64,000 bases of DNA from assembly GCF_000715075.1 (NCBI RefSeq), contig NC_134095.1, positions 57,532,419-57,596,418 on the forward strand, given 5' to 3'. The notes under the pieces were generated by a model. That model was not told the DNA's origin and did not search any database. It saw only the letters and a list, made by a program, of their open reading frames with translations. Positions 12,906 to 25,621 of the stretch are shown here, one piece after another. Source of the DNA: Nicotiana tabacum. Taxonomy: Eukaryota > Streptophyta > Magnoliopsida > Solanales > Solanaceae. The stretch's first letter is position 1. Each line of letters opens with the position of its first letter. The position numbers were made by a program, and so were the translations under genes.

Positions 12906-13464
12906 AGTGTTTTGACTGATTAGGATCTATTTACTATTTTTATTTCAACTCTACGATGACTTTATGCAATTTGTCGTATTACTTGTTAAAATTTTCTTTT
13001 AGTGATAAGACATTAATTTAAAGGATGCAATATATGTAGTTTTTGTTAAAAAGAATTTAATTCTGGTTTCTGGGCAAAATAAGAAATGAATATTTGTTTT
13101 ATTTTCGAATAACTCTTGAGTTATTGAGCTTGATAAATATTTTATCTCTTGTGTTACATGAATGCATGGACTTGTTATTGTATATTAATCTCTCCTAAAC
13201 AGAACAATATTAGTCTACCTTATAAGAGAATATGTTCTTCAAAACTGAGTAAAACCTATCCGTGCACTTTTGTCTAAGTCATATTAATCTAGATAAGATT
13301 TCAAGTTGGTCAAGGATGGACCTTAAGGTTCATTGAAAGTAGAGGCACTATCAATTTGTAGATCCTTTTTGGAAGGAAATTTGACTAAAGGTTGTTTTCC
13401 TTTAAAAGGAAATAAAACTAGTGATAAGTTAGAATGAGTCCCTTCTGATTTGTATGGTTAAATG

Positions 13465-13705
13465 AACATACTGGTAAGAGATAGTTTGAGTATTTTTTTG
13501 ACGTTCATAAATGATTACTCAAAATATTAATAAATTTATTTGATACACCGTATGTCTTAATGAATTAAGTAATTCAAGATTTTAAGACTTGAAATGGAGA
13601 AGCGCCAAGGAAATATATTAAGTTACTACAATTTGATTGTAGTGGCGAGCACCTCTCTAAAGAGTTCTTTTGTTACTTATCCGAATAAAGGATTACATCT
13701 CAATT
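13465..13705 (+). pseudogene. Copia integrase fragment
   Basis: Conceptual reading across frames gives FLTFINDYSKY, then IYLIH, then after a frame change IKLLQFDCSGEHLSKEF. These match the central copia integrase core, normally [VT]FIDDYSRY, Y(I/V)YL, and a second catalytic Asp in RSDRGGEYLS-EF. Here FIDDYS is FINDYS and RSDRGGE is QFDCSGE. Stops and frameshifts make it dead. It is cut by the LTR starting at 13750. Confidence 0.7.
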
Positions 13706-13749
13706 GACAACACTGTAAACTCCATAATAAAGTGGTGTAGTAGAAAAAA

Positions 13750-16584
13750 TGTAATGACCCGACCGGTCGTTTTGAGCTCTAGCGCGTCGTTCAGTGGTTT
13801 GAGGCACTTTCAATTCAGGTATTATGACTTGTACGCATGGTCAGAACTGAATTCCGAGAAGTTCGGAATTAATTTGGAAAGAGAATTCTCATATCAAAAG
13901 CTTTAAGTTTAAATAATTGACTAAGATTGGATTTTTCAGTAAACGACCTCGAAATTGGGATTTGAAGGTTCCAACGGGTTCGTATGATGATTCTGGACTT
14001 GGGCGTATGCCCGGATCGGATTTTGGGTGACCTGGAAGCATTTTGGCGCTTATTGTGGTAGTTGGCATTTTTGAAAGAATCTCATAAGTTTGGCTTGAAG
14101 TACATTTCAGAGTTATCAATGTCCGTTTAAGATTCCGAGTCTGGGAATGGCTCCATATGGTGATTCTAGTATTGGGAGCGCGATCGGAAGTGGATTTGGA
14201 GGTCCGTAGGTCATTTTGGAGTCATTTGGCCAAGGATAGAAATTTGAAGGTTTTTGGGAAGATTGACTGGAAGTGGACTTTTTGATATCGGGGCCGGATT
14301 CCGAATTCGGAAGTTGGAGTAGGTATGTAATGTCAAATATGACTTGTATGCAAAATTTGAAGCCAATCGGACGAGATTTGATAGGTTTCGGCATCGAATG
14401 TAGAAGTTTGAAATTCTAAAGTTCATTAAGCTTGGATTGGAGGTCAATTCATTATTTTAGCGTTGATTGATATGATTTGAGGCCTCAAGCAAGTCCGTAA
14501 TATGTTTTGGGACTGCTTGGTGTGATTGGACAGGGTAGTGGGGGCCTCGGGTGGATTCTGAATGGTCAACGGATCGAAAATGGAATTAGAGGAAGGGCCG
14601 AAGCAGCTGGGCTTCTTGTATAACCACACCTGCGAGGTAAGGGCCGCAGGTGCGGAGCTGCAGAACCGGGGGTGACCCGCAGAAGCGGCTAGAAGGGGAG
14701 GGATGAGAGACTGCATATGCAAAGGAATTGCCGCACCTGCGAGGTCGCAGATGCAGTCTGGGCAGCACAGAATCGGTTTGGGGAAGCTGGAGGTGGGTAG
14801 CAGAAGCGGTATTGGAACCGCACCTGCGGAACCGCAGAAGCGGTCAAGTTACCGCAGGTGCGAAAGCAGGCTAGGCAGTGTGTTTGTTTTAAAGGCGGGG
14901 TCTCAGCCATTTTTACTTCATTTCATCCATGGGAGCTGGTCTTGGGACGATTTTGGAGCTCCATCTTCATCATCCACGTCAAGGTAAGTGGTTTCTACTA
15001 GTTTTGAGTTAAATACTTAGATTATATATGGATTTGAGCATGAAAATTAGTGAAAATTGTGGGTTTTTGGTGGAAGACCTAGAAATTGATATTTTGAATT
15101 TTTACCACGATTTTGGACATGAAATTAAGAGTAAATTATATATTTGAGTCCATTAGGTTATGGGTAAACGTTATCTTCAAAAAATTTCAGAATCCGGGCA
15201 CGTGGTCCCGAGAGAGATTTTATCAACTTTTCAATCGGGGTTAGGAATTGTTATAAATTGGATTATAATGAGTAATTGAACATATATTAATGGATTTACG
15301 TAATTATTGGCTAGTTTTGGAGCGTTATGCATCAATTTGAGTCTTCGGAAGGGCGTGGAATGTCGGTGATGGAACTTCGAAGCGAGGTGAGTCTCCTTTC
15401 TTACCTTGTAAGAGGGAATTGTCCCCATAGGTGAATTAATTAGATTTGTGCTTCTATTTGTGGGGGCTACGTACGCACGAGGTGACGAGAGTCCGTGCGT
15501 AGATACTATTATGTTTAAGTCCGGGTAGTTTAGGACTCAAAAGCATGCTATACTTGGAATATTTATAATCTTATTAACAGTTTGAATTGCTTAAATCACA
15601 TCGAATTAGCAAATGAATTTCAAAAATAAAAGATTAAACTTCATTTTCTTAAATTGTTAAAAGAGAATTGGCTTTTCTTTGGGTAATTATTTCGTGATAA
15701 CTTCTTGATTGACTGTCTGTGTGTGTTTAATTTTGGGACGGGCAGAACGCCTCGGCAGATTAAATAGATGCATCTATGGTTCGTGCCATTCTACCCTCTG
15801 GCAGTGCACCGTTTAAATATCTGTTGGTTCGGGTCATATGACCTCGGCATGTTTTGCGCATGCTTGCAATGCTTGCTTGAGATTTATAAACTGATTTGCC
15901 TCCCTAGTCTGAGATAAATTGCTAAATAATAGATTATGAATTTGGAGACTTCTTAATATAAAAAGGAATGTTTACTTGTTTCTTGACTTACATGAATTTA
16001 CTTCCGTTTTTAATAAATCCATGATTATTCGCATTATTAATATACTACTATTAGACCACTAGTAAGTGTCGAAGTCGACCTCTCCTCTCTACTTCTTCGA
16101 GATTAGACGGGATACTCACTAGGTACACGTTGTTTTCGTATTCCTACTACACTTGTTGTGCATTTTTATTGCACAGACACATGTATCTCTAGTGGCCTAG
16201 TGGGCGTAACAGCATGGTTGATACGGAGACTTAGGTAATCTGCACTTCTTAAGACGACCCGCAACCAGCAGAGTCTCTTTCAGATTATTGTATTTACTTT
16301 CTGTCCAATATTGTATTCCAGACGGTTGTTGTATTACATTATTTCCTAGAAATTTCTCATGCTCTTGTGACACCGGGTTTTGGGATGATTATGGGGTATT
16401 CTGTATTAACTCCTAAATATTATTTTATTTATTCTGTAAAGATTATCTTTTACTAGCCAAATTGAAGGAAAATAATAGTTTTCGCAATTATTTAAATGAG
16501 AATTGAATTAAGTATATATGGTTGGCTTGCCTGACAGCGGTGTCCGACGCCATCACGACCCTTAGTGGATTTTGGGACATGACA
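13750..16584 (+). mobile_element. Tekay-like LTR, plus strand (2.8 kb)
   Basis: Runs from TGTAATGACCCGACCGG to GGGACATGACA and is followed by a primer-binding site, so it is a 5' LTR. It contains the GC-rich 'ccgcacctgcg/ccgcagaagcgg' block at 14585-14885, AAGGTAAGT at 14982-14989, GAGGTGAGT at 15384-15392 and the TGTGCA/TGCACA hairpin at 16157-16175. No matching 3' LTR was found downstream within the window. Confidence 0.85.
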
Positions 16585-16587
16585 ACA

Positions 16588-16599
16588 TGGTATCAGAGC
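16588..16599 (+). promoter_or_regulatory. Primer-binding site, tRNA-iMet type
   Basis: TGGTATCAGAGC three bases after the LTR end at 16584. Confidence 0.88.
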
Positions 16600-19500
16600 T
16601 CTAGGTTCCCTTAGGTCTCACGAGTCATGAGCAAGTCTAGTAGAGTCTTGCTGATCGGTACGGAAACGTCTATACCTATCTTCGAGAGGCTACAAGGCTA
16701 TTAGGAGTACTTCCCTTCTTGATTCCTCACCGTGCAATTTGATTCCTTGAGACTTATGCCTTTATTTCCCTCATATTAAATCTTATGCAATGCGAAACGC
16801 TTATTATAAATCGAGAATTGAAGAATTTTAATGGTACTACCGATGTGGTGCGGGATGTTTTTCCTTGCATAGTTGATTGGGCTATTTTCATTGCCTTGCG
16901 GAAAGATATCTAGTCATTTCAGCTCAGTAGCAATATTCCTGAGAGCTTTGATTCTATGCGCAGATTTCTATGATTGCTCATGATCGGTTATCGTACAGTA
17001 TGGACGTGTTGGTAAGGTTCTTGCCTATGTGTTAGGGTAGTGAATGACCTGAATGGAGTTCTACTTAGTGCATGATTCAGATTCGGTATTTTATTTTTGG
17101 CGGATAAAAAGCAATTGGCCGATGGATGTCCAGATTTGGAGTGATGGAGTAATGAGACTTAGTGTTTTCAAGTGTGTGGGAATTTTCATCTGCGACGTGG
17201 TGTCATCGTTCGTGATTGAATCTGTTAAGTTCGCCGATGTATGGTTCTCTTTAATTCGCCTTTGGGGCAGGGTGTTGTGAAATGGTATTGGAGAAGCGAC
17301 TGTCAGAGATCGTGGGATGCGGTGGTGCAGGATTGAATCGGTATTTCTAATGTTGACGGCTCGAGAAAGACGATCTTCGAAAAGTTAAATTTAGTAACAA
17401 TCTATTGGTTCAAATGTTTTGGAGATAGAGATTGAATTAGGGAGACAACTGAGCAACAAAGGATGAGGAAGGACATGCGGGAAGTGTCATGCGGTGGCTA
17501 AATTTCTAAGGAAGCTAGGAGTAAGAAGAGGAAGTCGAATAGTTTCTTAAGGAAGAGGGTTTGGCCAAAGTGGGAGAGTGGCAGAGCAGCACGTGGATTC
17601 AGTGGAAGAATAACTTCACACCTTAAGGAAGGTTTGGAGTGATTTGGGAATTTTAGTGATCAGTGATTGGGTCTACGGATTTAATTTGAAGTATTGGCTA
17701 TTATGTGACGGGAGATTGGATATGACGGAAGGGAGTTGATTGATATGAAAAAGGATACAACATGACTTGGGATAGAAGAATATGGTTGCACATTTAATTG
17801 ATGTCCATGAAGAGTGAATGGACTTGTGAAGCTGGTGAAGGAGCATGGGCTCATGAGGGGTTATTGATGTCGTAGTGATTGTACCCCATGCAACGACATT
17901 GGAAGATGTCGGTAGGTAATTTCCACAGGTGATTTATTCCTTGTGAGCAGGTTAGCGGTCGCGTGGTTGGCGAAGCTTCTGCGAAGGATTTTACTGGCCA
18001 TTCGGTAAGAGGTCGAATATGTGAATATTGATGGAGATTTAGAGTGTTCATGAAGTGCTAATGGAAAGATTTCAAGGAATATGGCGGTTTGATTTCGCAA
18101 AGTCATGTCAATAAGAGGTAAAGAATCTTGGTTGGTTCTGGAGTTGTGTAATAGTTGCTTCAAGCTAAGTGGGAGAGTCCCACCGCCTACGGTTGGATTG
18201 CATGGTCGTCTATTCGTGAGATTTATGGTTATTAGCATATTGATGGGTTATCTAAACTAAGGGAAAAGAACATAAGAGGTAATTTGAGCAAAGGAATTAT
18301 TAAAGGTGTTCTATAGTTGGCCTTATTGACTCATGTTCAGACTTAGAGGAAGGATTCAGAATTTATGCCTTGTATAAATACGGGTTTCAAGGAAAGTGAT
18401 TCAGTCGGGTGCTTCGTCAAGAGGGTGTTCATGTTCTAGAAGATCCATGGAGTTGATTATATTCAAGACCAAGTCAGAGTGGGTGGCTCTCAATAACGGT
18501 CCTAATGGATTAAAAAGTTAAAGTGTGGTATCTAATGATTTCGATCCCATAAGTATGGTTAAGAATCGAGCTTTTGAAGCAGATTATGAAAGGAGGCTTG
18601 GAATGCTCTATGATATCTTTAGCTTGTAGTACAGCTTTTGGAGGAATGAGAGAGAATGACTTCAGATTCGTAAAGAGATTTTCAAGATGGGTATATCAGA
18701 AGAAGATGTGAATATGTGCACAAGGAGGGTATGAGACGGTTTGTGGGATTTGAGATAGCATGATCTCGAGATACAAGGACACTCGGGAGGAGTGCGAGTT
18801 GAGTTCATTATGTGTTGAATGGAGTTATTATTATTTCTGAGGCAATTAAGGATAAATTAGAAGAATGTAAGGTTGGTTAGCCATGGTTGAATTGGCATAT
18901 TGGTGACAGCGATCAGTTTCTTCAGCGTGATTGAGTTATGTATGTGATTTGTGACGGTACGTGTGAGGCTTGACGGCCGTCGTAATTGATTTTATTTTGG
19001 AAGTATTCAAGTATTATGGGTTGTTATGTGTAGGCGGATCCCAGAAGAGTTATGGTGGTTGAGACCACTACTTGAAGATTTGCATGTTCTATAGTTATGA
19101 GGATTATCTCGTGTGTTGCTACGGTTCTCTTAGAATGAGTTAAGTAAAACGTTTCCATGTGATGAAGTGTTTACCATATTAGTGGTTTAGAAGTAATGAT
19201 GAAATTCTTATATTATCACTTGTTGGTGTGTTAGGTGCAGTGAGCGGTATGAAATTTGAAAGTGAGGATCAAGGTTGTGGTTCGGTGTTGACAAGGTTGT
19301 CACGAGTTCGGATTAGCAGGGACGGGATATGGATGTTAGGAGTACTGGTATTGTCTTTAGCGTCACTTGAGATCGACATTTGGTATCAAAGGCTTTGCAT
19401 CTTAGTTACGGATTCTTGATGTGCTTTACAACATTAGTGTGACTGGTGGTATGGATGTGCACTTTTTATCTAGTGCGGAAGGTCGTGGGAGCATACCTCA

Positions 19501-19790
19501 TGGGAAAATTGTATAAGTATGACATGTAGTCACTTGATTGATTGAAGAATTAAACCAAATATGACGATAGTGGTGATATCATTAATTTGAGAATTTATGC
19601 CTGGAGGGCACTCGGTTTATTGAGTTATGGACTATGGAGGATTGTTCCGGTTATGATGGTTGATCGTGTGTGTTAAGGAAGAAGGGGGTTATTATGGACC
19701 CATAAAAGGTTATTAGCCTAGTTCCATGCGATCAGAATTGACTTGAGGTATGTGGATGGGTTTTATGAATATGGGCTCTATATCAATCCA
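16600..19790 (+). mobile_element. Non-coding internal region after LTR 13750
   Basis: About 3.2 kb. Its first 250 bp resemble the leaders of element A and element C (tcttgctgatcggtacgg, cgagaggctac). No gag zinc knuckle, protease, RT or integrase motif was read in any frame, and the longest frames (75 and 125 codons) have no recognisable content. It looks like a large non-autonomous (LARD-type) internal domain or a fully decayed one. The right limit is approximate: Tat/Ogre-like sequence begins near 19790. Confidence 0.5.
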
Positions 19791-21649
19791 GATACGTTTG
19801 TTTTCATCACGTGCATTTGACTTTGGGGACTCAACACAGGGGTTGGGTCCGTCTAGGACAGGTGTACCCAAAAATTAAAAGACCATCCTGATGCATCTTA
19901 CGTGCTACTTACGCATCTGTTTGTTTCGGCTTGCATGTTGACCGTCTTCTAGAATAGGGAAAGACAATCAAAAAAAAGAGAAAAAATCAAAAATAAAAAA
20001 CAAGTGTCACGACCTTAAACCTAGATCCGGTCATGATGGCACCTCTCATAAAGAAAAGTCCAGCCGACATAACACCTAATTCATTTTAAACAATTAAAAT
20101 AACACAACTTAAGTCATTAACATGATTATATCCCAAAAGAAACAGTGAAACAGTACAATTTGCGGAACAAACACAACCCAACATCGGGGTATCACCAGTC
20201 ATGAGCATCTAAACATGTGTCTAAGAGTCTAAAAGAGTTTATACCATCTATTACAAAACTAGAAACAGAGAGTAAGGTAGGAGGGAGAAACACTAGGCTG
20301 CGAACGCCGAGCAGCTACCTAGTGGACTCCGAATAGCCTACTGGGAGCAATCAACCCTCACTGGCGGGACCTGAAGCTCCTGAATCTGCACATAGGGTGT
20401 AGGGAGCAAAGTGAGTACTCCAACTCAATGAGTAATAAAAATAAATAAAGATTGTGCGATAAGAAAACATGTAAAACACAACAACATGCTATAAAGAGAC
20501 AGAGTAAAACCAATAAAATGCAATAAATAGTGAAATCTTATAAAAAACACCTTAGTTCAATATAGGCTTCTTTAAAACACCTTTTTAACAGTTAAATAAG
20601 TAATTGAAAAGCAGGAGAAAGATAAACACATGAAATCCGCCCCTCGGGCACAATGTCAACAAAATCAGCCCCTCGGGCAATAATATAGAACAACACCATC
20701 CCCTCGGGCTATATCACATATCACACTAGGTACCCGCGCTCTCTGGGGGTGTACGGACTCTGGGAGGGGCTCTTTACGTCCCAAGAGCAATATCAAGCCA
20801 TCTCATGGCATAATTAAATAGGCTCTCGGCTTCATATCAAGCCACCTTGTGGCGTACAACTCAGGCCCTCAGCCTCATAATCATAATCAGTACAATACTA
20901 TTGCGGCTTGCAGCCCAATCCCATCATAACCTCACAACACAGGCACTCGGCCCTACTCAGTCAGAAATCACTAAAAGATACTCGGGTACAGTAAAATATG
21001 ATGCTCAACCCAAAATATCATTTAAAGTGTTAAAACAGAGTAAACATGGCTAAGTTATGAAAACAGTATAATATAGCATGACTGAGTACATATATAAAGT
21101 CAAAACAACGAGGAAATAGAAGTAAGAATCCCATAAGGGTCCAAATAGATGGCACGAGGCCCAAATATGACATTCAGCCCAAAACATGATGATAACAAAT
21201 AGTTTTCAATCAAATACGCAGTAAAAGAGTCATTCGAGATGGACTAAGTCACAATCCCTAATGGTGCATGACCCCACGCTCGTCATCTAGCGTGTGCGTT
21301 ACCTCAATATAGCACAACGATGTAAAATCCAGGGTTTCATACCCTCAAGACAATATTTACAATCATTACTCACTTCTATCCGGTCCAAACTCTAGCCCGC
21401 GATGCCTTTGCCTCTCGAATCGGCCTCCGGACGCCCCAAATCTAACCAAAATCAGTGCAAAACTGTCAAAATATGCTAAGGGAACAAAGCCCACTCAAAA
21501 GAAATCAAATTACAACACAAATTCCCAAATTGGCCAAACCCGACCCCTGGGCCCATATCTCGGATTACGATAAAAATTACACCAATAGACTCCTTAATAC
21601 TCCCCCGAGTTCATTCATATCAAAATCACCAAAATCCAACTACAAATGA

Positions 21650-24176
21650 TGTCACGACCCAAACTGGAGGGCCATGACTAACACCCGACCATACTTGCCG
21701 AGCACCAACGTACATTTTATCTAACCTTTTTTTAATTATCTTTTAGGGTTGACGAGATCAATATAAATGGTAGACCTGGATCATGGACAACCAACAATAA
21801 AATATGATGGCATGAACATACATAGCAGGGGATGACCAGACAATCAAGAAACTACATATAAGGTACGAGCTACCATGCTACCATGAAAGACTATACAACA
21901 AAAACCAGCCGACAAGGCATACCAAACTAAACATGAGTCGACACTTGTCTATGAGCCTCTATAGGAACATAAGTACTGCAACATAGCGGAAACAGGGCCC
22001 CGACATACCCATAATATCTATAAAAAAAATGCATACCAAGACCACGGCAAGTCCGGAGAAGGGATCTCGCCAATCACTGCTGAACTGGACAACCTACTGT
22101 GGTGGGGGAGCTGCACCTGCCTGTCTATTAGGGCATGCAACACGACATGCAGCGTCCACAAACAAAAGAACGTCAGTACAAATAAAGTACTGAGTATGTA
22201 AGGCAGGGAACCATAAATATGAACAGTAATGTAAGTTAGGATAGAGAATATACAACCTGGAACATCTGAGTACCTCTGAGGTCTACTGACATGAAATGCA
22301 TGATACATATGTATGTATACATAAACTTTTAAAACATATGCCTCTATGGGCATCATCATCATCATATCGTACCCAGCCATAATAGGCTTGGTAAAAACGT
22401 ACCCGGCCGTCATAAGGCTCGGTAGAATCGTACCCAGCCACGTGGAGCTCTGTAAAACCCAACTGATCAGTGGTTTCACAATAAGTGTCGTACACGGCCG
22501 ACTATAGCGCGGCTTGGTAGAGTAAAATAGATACATATATATAATGCATGCTCGACTCATGGAATCACATTCTAAACCTTTCGGAGTGACATAAGGTCGG
22601 TATCCTCTGCACACGTTATTAGGACCAACTCTTCATTACGAACCTTATATGAATTAGGAAGTACCAACAACATTGATAACATAAGAATAAGAGAAGCAAC
22701 ATTAACATCAATCGTTCCATAAGAGGGAAAGCAATGTAAGTACTGCTAGCTTCTAAGAGTAGAGTATCTTTGGAAGCTCATTCATTACATTATGTACAAT
22801 CGGAGTCGTGCAAAAGAAGAAAAGGGATAGCCTCACATACCTTGTATATACTTCCCCAATCACAAGCTATGCAATTGTCATAACTCCTTAGTCTACAATA
22901 AGAGAAACGATACTATCGTTATCATTTAAGCGTCATAACTATTATGTATCGACCACAACCTATTTTACGTTGAAACGGACAGCACCTCCCCTATATATAT
23001 GACTTCACACCATTCCAAACAATAACCAAACAGACCAAACAATATCAATAATAAACATATTGAGCCTCCCAAAACAGTCCACGCACAACCTAATTACATC
23101 ATACATACGACGACTACCGTAGTCGTGTCAAACGACCCGGAAATATTACGAATAACTATCAGCCCACAACCCTACATATATATGGTATTTCTCCACACCC
23201 TTCCACCTCAAAAACTCCACAAAATAGTAGTAAAACACGCAGCCCAATAGCAACACAAAACTGTCCACAAAACAGTCTGATACAAGTGAATAACTCGAAC
23301 TCACGGCTTCCGATCACCGTCCCGTGAGTTCTTACATGTATAGAACGAATTACCATTAATTCACAGCAGAGAAAAATGTATGAAAGATGGAAGTAACTTA
23401 CATTACTTGTTGGATAACTCATCCCTTTCCTTGGTTCTTCAAACTCTAGGTTTTACCTTCAAATAGAACTTGAAAGAGAGGGAAAATTGATTAGGGTTTG
23501 TGTGGGATTTTTGGGGAGGAGTTGCAGGGGTTAACTTTGGTTTTGAGGGTCTGAAAAATGGATGAAATAACTGAGTTCATAACCCCTTAAAAGTCCTCTC
23601 TTGTCCGACTTAGGGCTTTTAATTTTGTCCTATCATTTTGGCAAGTAGGTGATGCACCTACTTGTCATCTACCAATCTGCGCAGGCTTACGAAATTATGA
23701 ATATCTCTATACTCAAAGATTGTATTGACAAACGGTTTAATGCGTTGGAAACTATACTCATAGATATTTCATTTGGTGGGTAGATCACCCCATAATTCCT
23801 TGTAAATTAGGATAAAAGTGTAGAAACATTTAACCTAATGTTTAAGTAAAATTATGAACCTAAGTTGCGACAACGTTTGTCGACTTTTATTTCATAACTC
23901 GTTTGAATTCAAGACTTATGATACGGATATTATATGATTCAAACACTTTAATACATGACCTTGAGTGTATTAAGAAACTCTAGGTTTACCTGAAAATACG
24001 AGTTACAACATCCTTGATTTGTTTAACTTCTAATACTTGTTAATCACCCTTATACACCCTTGTATCACTTAAGACCAATAGGATTAACTTCTTATCATCT
24101 CAAAGGTAATTCCTTCTTGAATTTATGTTAACTAATATATGGAATGAACTAACGCGTGTGGATATGGGTTGTAACA
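21650..24176 (-). mobile_element. Solo LTR with perfect 5-bp target duplication
   Basis: A 2527-bp insert from TGTCACGACCC to GGGTTGTAACA on plus, that is TGTTACAACCC...GGGTCGTGACA on minus, flanked by aatga at 21645-21649 and 24177-24181. The sister LTR at 32134 reads straight through as 'aaatgatccctc', proving the insertion. No internal region or PBS is present, so it arose by LTR-LTR recombination. It has a CAGTAC...GTACTG hairpin at 22174-22192 but lacks the GC-rich block. Its longest open frame (minus, 22018-22614) has no recognisable domain and is probably chance. Confidence 0.93.
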
Positions 24177-24469
24177 AATGATCCCTCAAATCCCTAATTT
24201 TAGGTCTCCAATTACAAACATTAGTTCTTCAATATTTAGGCTTAAATTCAAATATTTCCATGATTAATTAGGTAGAAATCACATTAGGATTGAGTATTAA
24301 GTCCATAAATCTTACCTCCAAGTGTTCCCCCTTGATTCCCTCTTCAATCCCCTTCAAAAAGCTTCAAAATCGCCCAAAAATGGAGGAACTTAGACCCAAA
24401 ATCACGGAAATGGGTCTTTTAAACATTCTGCCTAGTCATTTCAGTCCTTCTTCATAAACGCGGTCAACG

Positions 24470-24735
24470 CCTCGTGTTCGCGAAGCACAAACTTAAGTTG
24501 ACAAAAAAATCTCTCTTACGCGAATGCAATGACTCCCTCGAGAATGCGATGCCTCAGCAGCTCAAACCATCGTGAACGCGTCTGCTATCTCGCGAACGCG
24601 ATGCTTCCTGCTCCAACCCTTCACGAATGCGGGACCTCCCTCGCGAACGCGAAAGCCAAATCTCCAGCCTCTCATTCTAATTCTTCGCGAACACGAGGGC
24701 CGACTCGTGAACACGAAGGCCAAAAGTCTGCAACA
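24470..24735. repeat. CpG-rich 'TTCGCGAACGCGA' word block
   Basis: At least eight imperfect copies of cgcgaacgcg/tcgcgaa words, separated by AT-rich spacers, inside an A+T-rich LTR. The sister LTR carries the same block at 33625-33900. Confidence 0.8.
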
Positions 24736-25338
24736 CTCACGACAGATTTCTGCAACTTTTCACAACTTGAAATGGTCCGTTTAACCACCCTAGGCCCTCG
24801 TGACCTCAATCAAACATTTGCATCGGATTCAAGCCTAAAAATTCCAAAATCTTCCAAATTCCACTTTCGATCAAAAGTCTATCAAACCACGTCCGAGTGA
24901 CCTGAAATTTTGCACACACATCCCAAAATGACACAACGAACATACTGCAACTTCCAGAATTCCATTCCGATCCCTATATCAAAATCTCACATATCAACCG
25001 AAAAATGCCAAAATTCCAATTTCGCTAATTCAAGCCTAAATCTACTCCGTACCTCCAAAACACATTCCGATCACGCTCCTAAGTCCCAAATCACCTCCCG
25101 AAGCTATCTGAACCATTAGAGCTCACATCCGAGCCCTTTAACACATAAGTCAATATCCGGTTGACTTTTCCAACTTAAACTTACTCAAAAGAGACTAAGT
25201 GCCTCAAGCCTTACCAAAACCTCTCTTAACCTGAGACAACCAACCCGATAACACAAAATACAGCTGAACAAGGCAATAAGAAGCAGAAATGGGAGAAACG
25301 GAGCGGTAACTCATAAAACAACCGGTCGGGTCGTTACA

Positions 25339-25353
25339 TCTTCCCCCTCTTAA
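25339..25353 (-). promoter_or_regulatory. Polypurine tract, minus-strand element
   Basis: Minus strand reads tttaagagggggaaga directly before TGTAACGACCCG of the 3' LTR. Confidence 0.88.
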
Positions 25354-25361
25354 ACAAACGT

Positions 25362-25620
25362 TTGTCCTCTAACGAGTCAAGAAACATACCTGAAGCCTCA
25401 AATATGTGAGGATATCTGCTTTGCATCTCCCGCTCTATCTCCCAAGTAGCCTCCTCCACGGGCCGACCTCTCTACTACACTTTTACTGAAGCTATATCCT
25501 TTGACGTCAACTTTCAAACCTGACGCTCCAAAATAGCTACTAGCTCCATATCATAAGTCAAATCGTTATCTAACTGAACCGTGCTGAAATCCAGAACATG
25601 AGAAGGATCCCCAATATGCT
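25362..25620 (-). pseudogene. Chromodomain at pol C-terminus, broken
   Basis: The conceptual frame continues from the integrase past a TGA after HVSML. It contains LDFSTVQLDNDL, VAILERQV, KDIASVKV, then RPVEEATWEIE and RYPHIF, the layout of the degenerate (group II) chromodomain of plant chromoviruses, which is thought to target insertion to heterochromatin. The VEEATWE segment is the hallmark. Four in-frame stops (after ML, in QV-KL, and a TAG-TAG pair after VKV) interrupt it. The last stop is 11 bases before the LTR. Confidence 0.8.
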
Positions 25621-25621
25621 T

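Larger units (their letters stand above)
12073..13749 (+). mobile_element. Decayed Ty1/copia sequence with internal repeats
   Basis: A+T-rich DNA between two LTRs. The first part (12100-12900) holds two pairs of tandem repeats; the last part holds an integrase trace. LTRs and primer-binding site were not identified, so boundaries are those of the neighbours. No open frame longer than about 95 codons. Confidence 0.55.
20005..25338 (-). mobile_element. 3' LTR of the nested minus-strand element
   Basis: TGTAACGACCCGACCGG (minus, from 25338) to TGTCACGACC on plus at 20005. It aligns with 30508-34584, but is split by a solo LTR at 21650-24176. It has a TTCGCGAACGCGA-type block (24470-24735) and GGAGGTAAG (minus, 24311-24319). 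Confidence 0.88.

Noticed and set aside
17861..18238. 125-codon minus-strand frame in the non-coding internal region
   Set aside because: No recognisable domain, and strand opposite to the element; consistent with chance in a 3 kb region.
22018..22614. 198-codon minus-strand open frame, the longest without a known domain
   Set aside because: It sits entirely in a solo LTR delimited by a perfect target duplication and has no recognisable domain; LTRs do not normally encode proteins.
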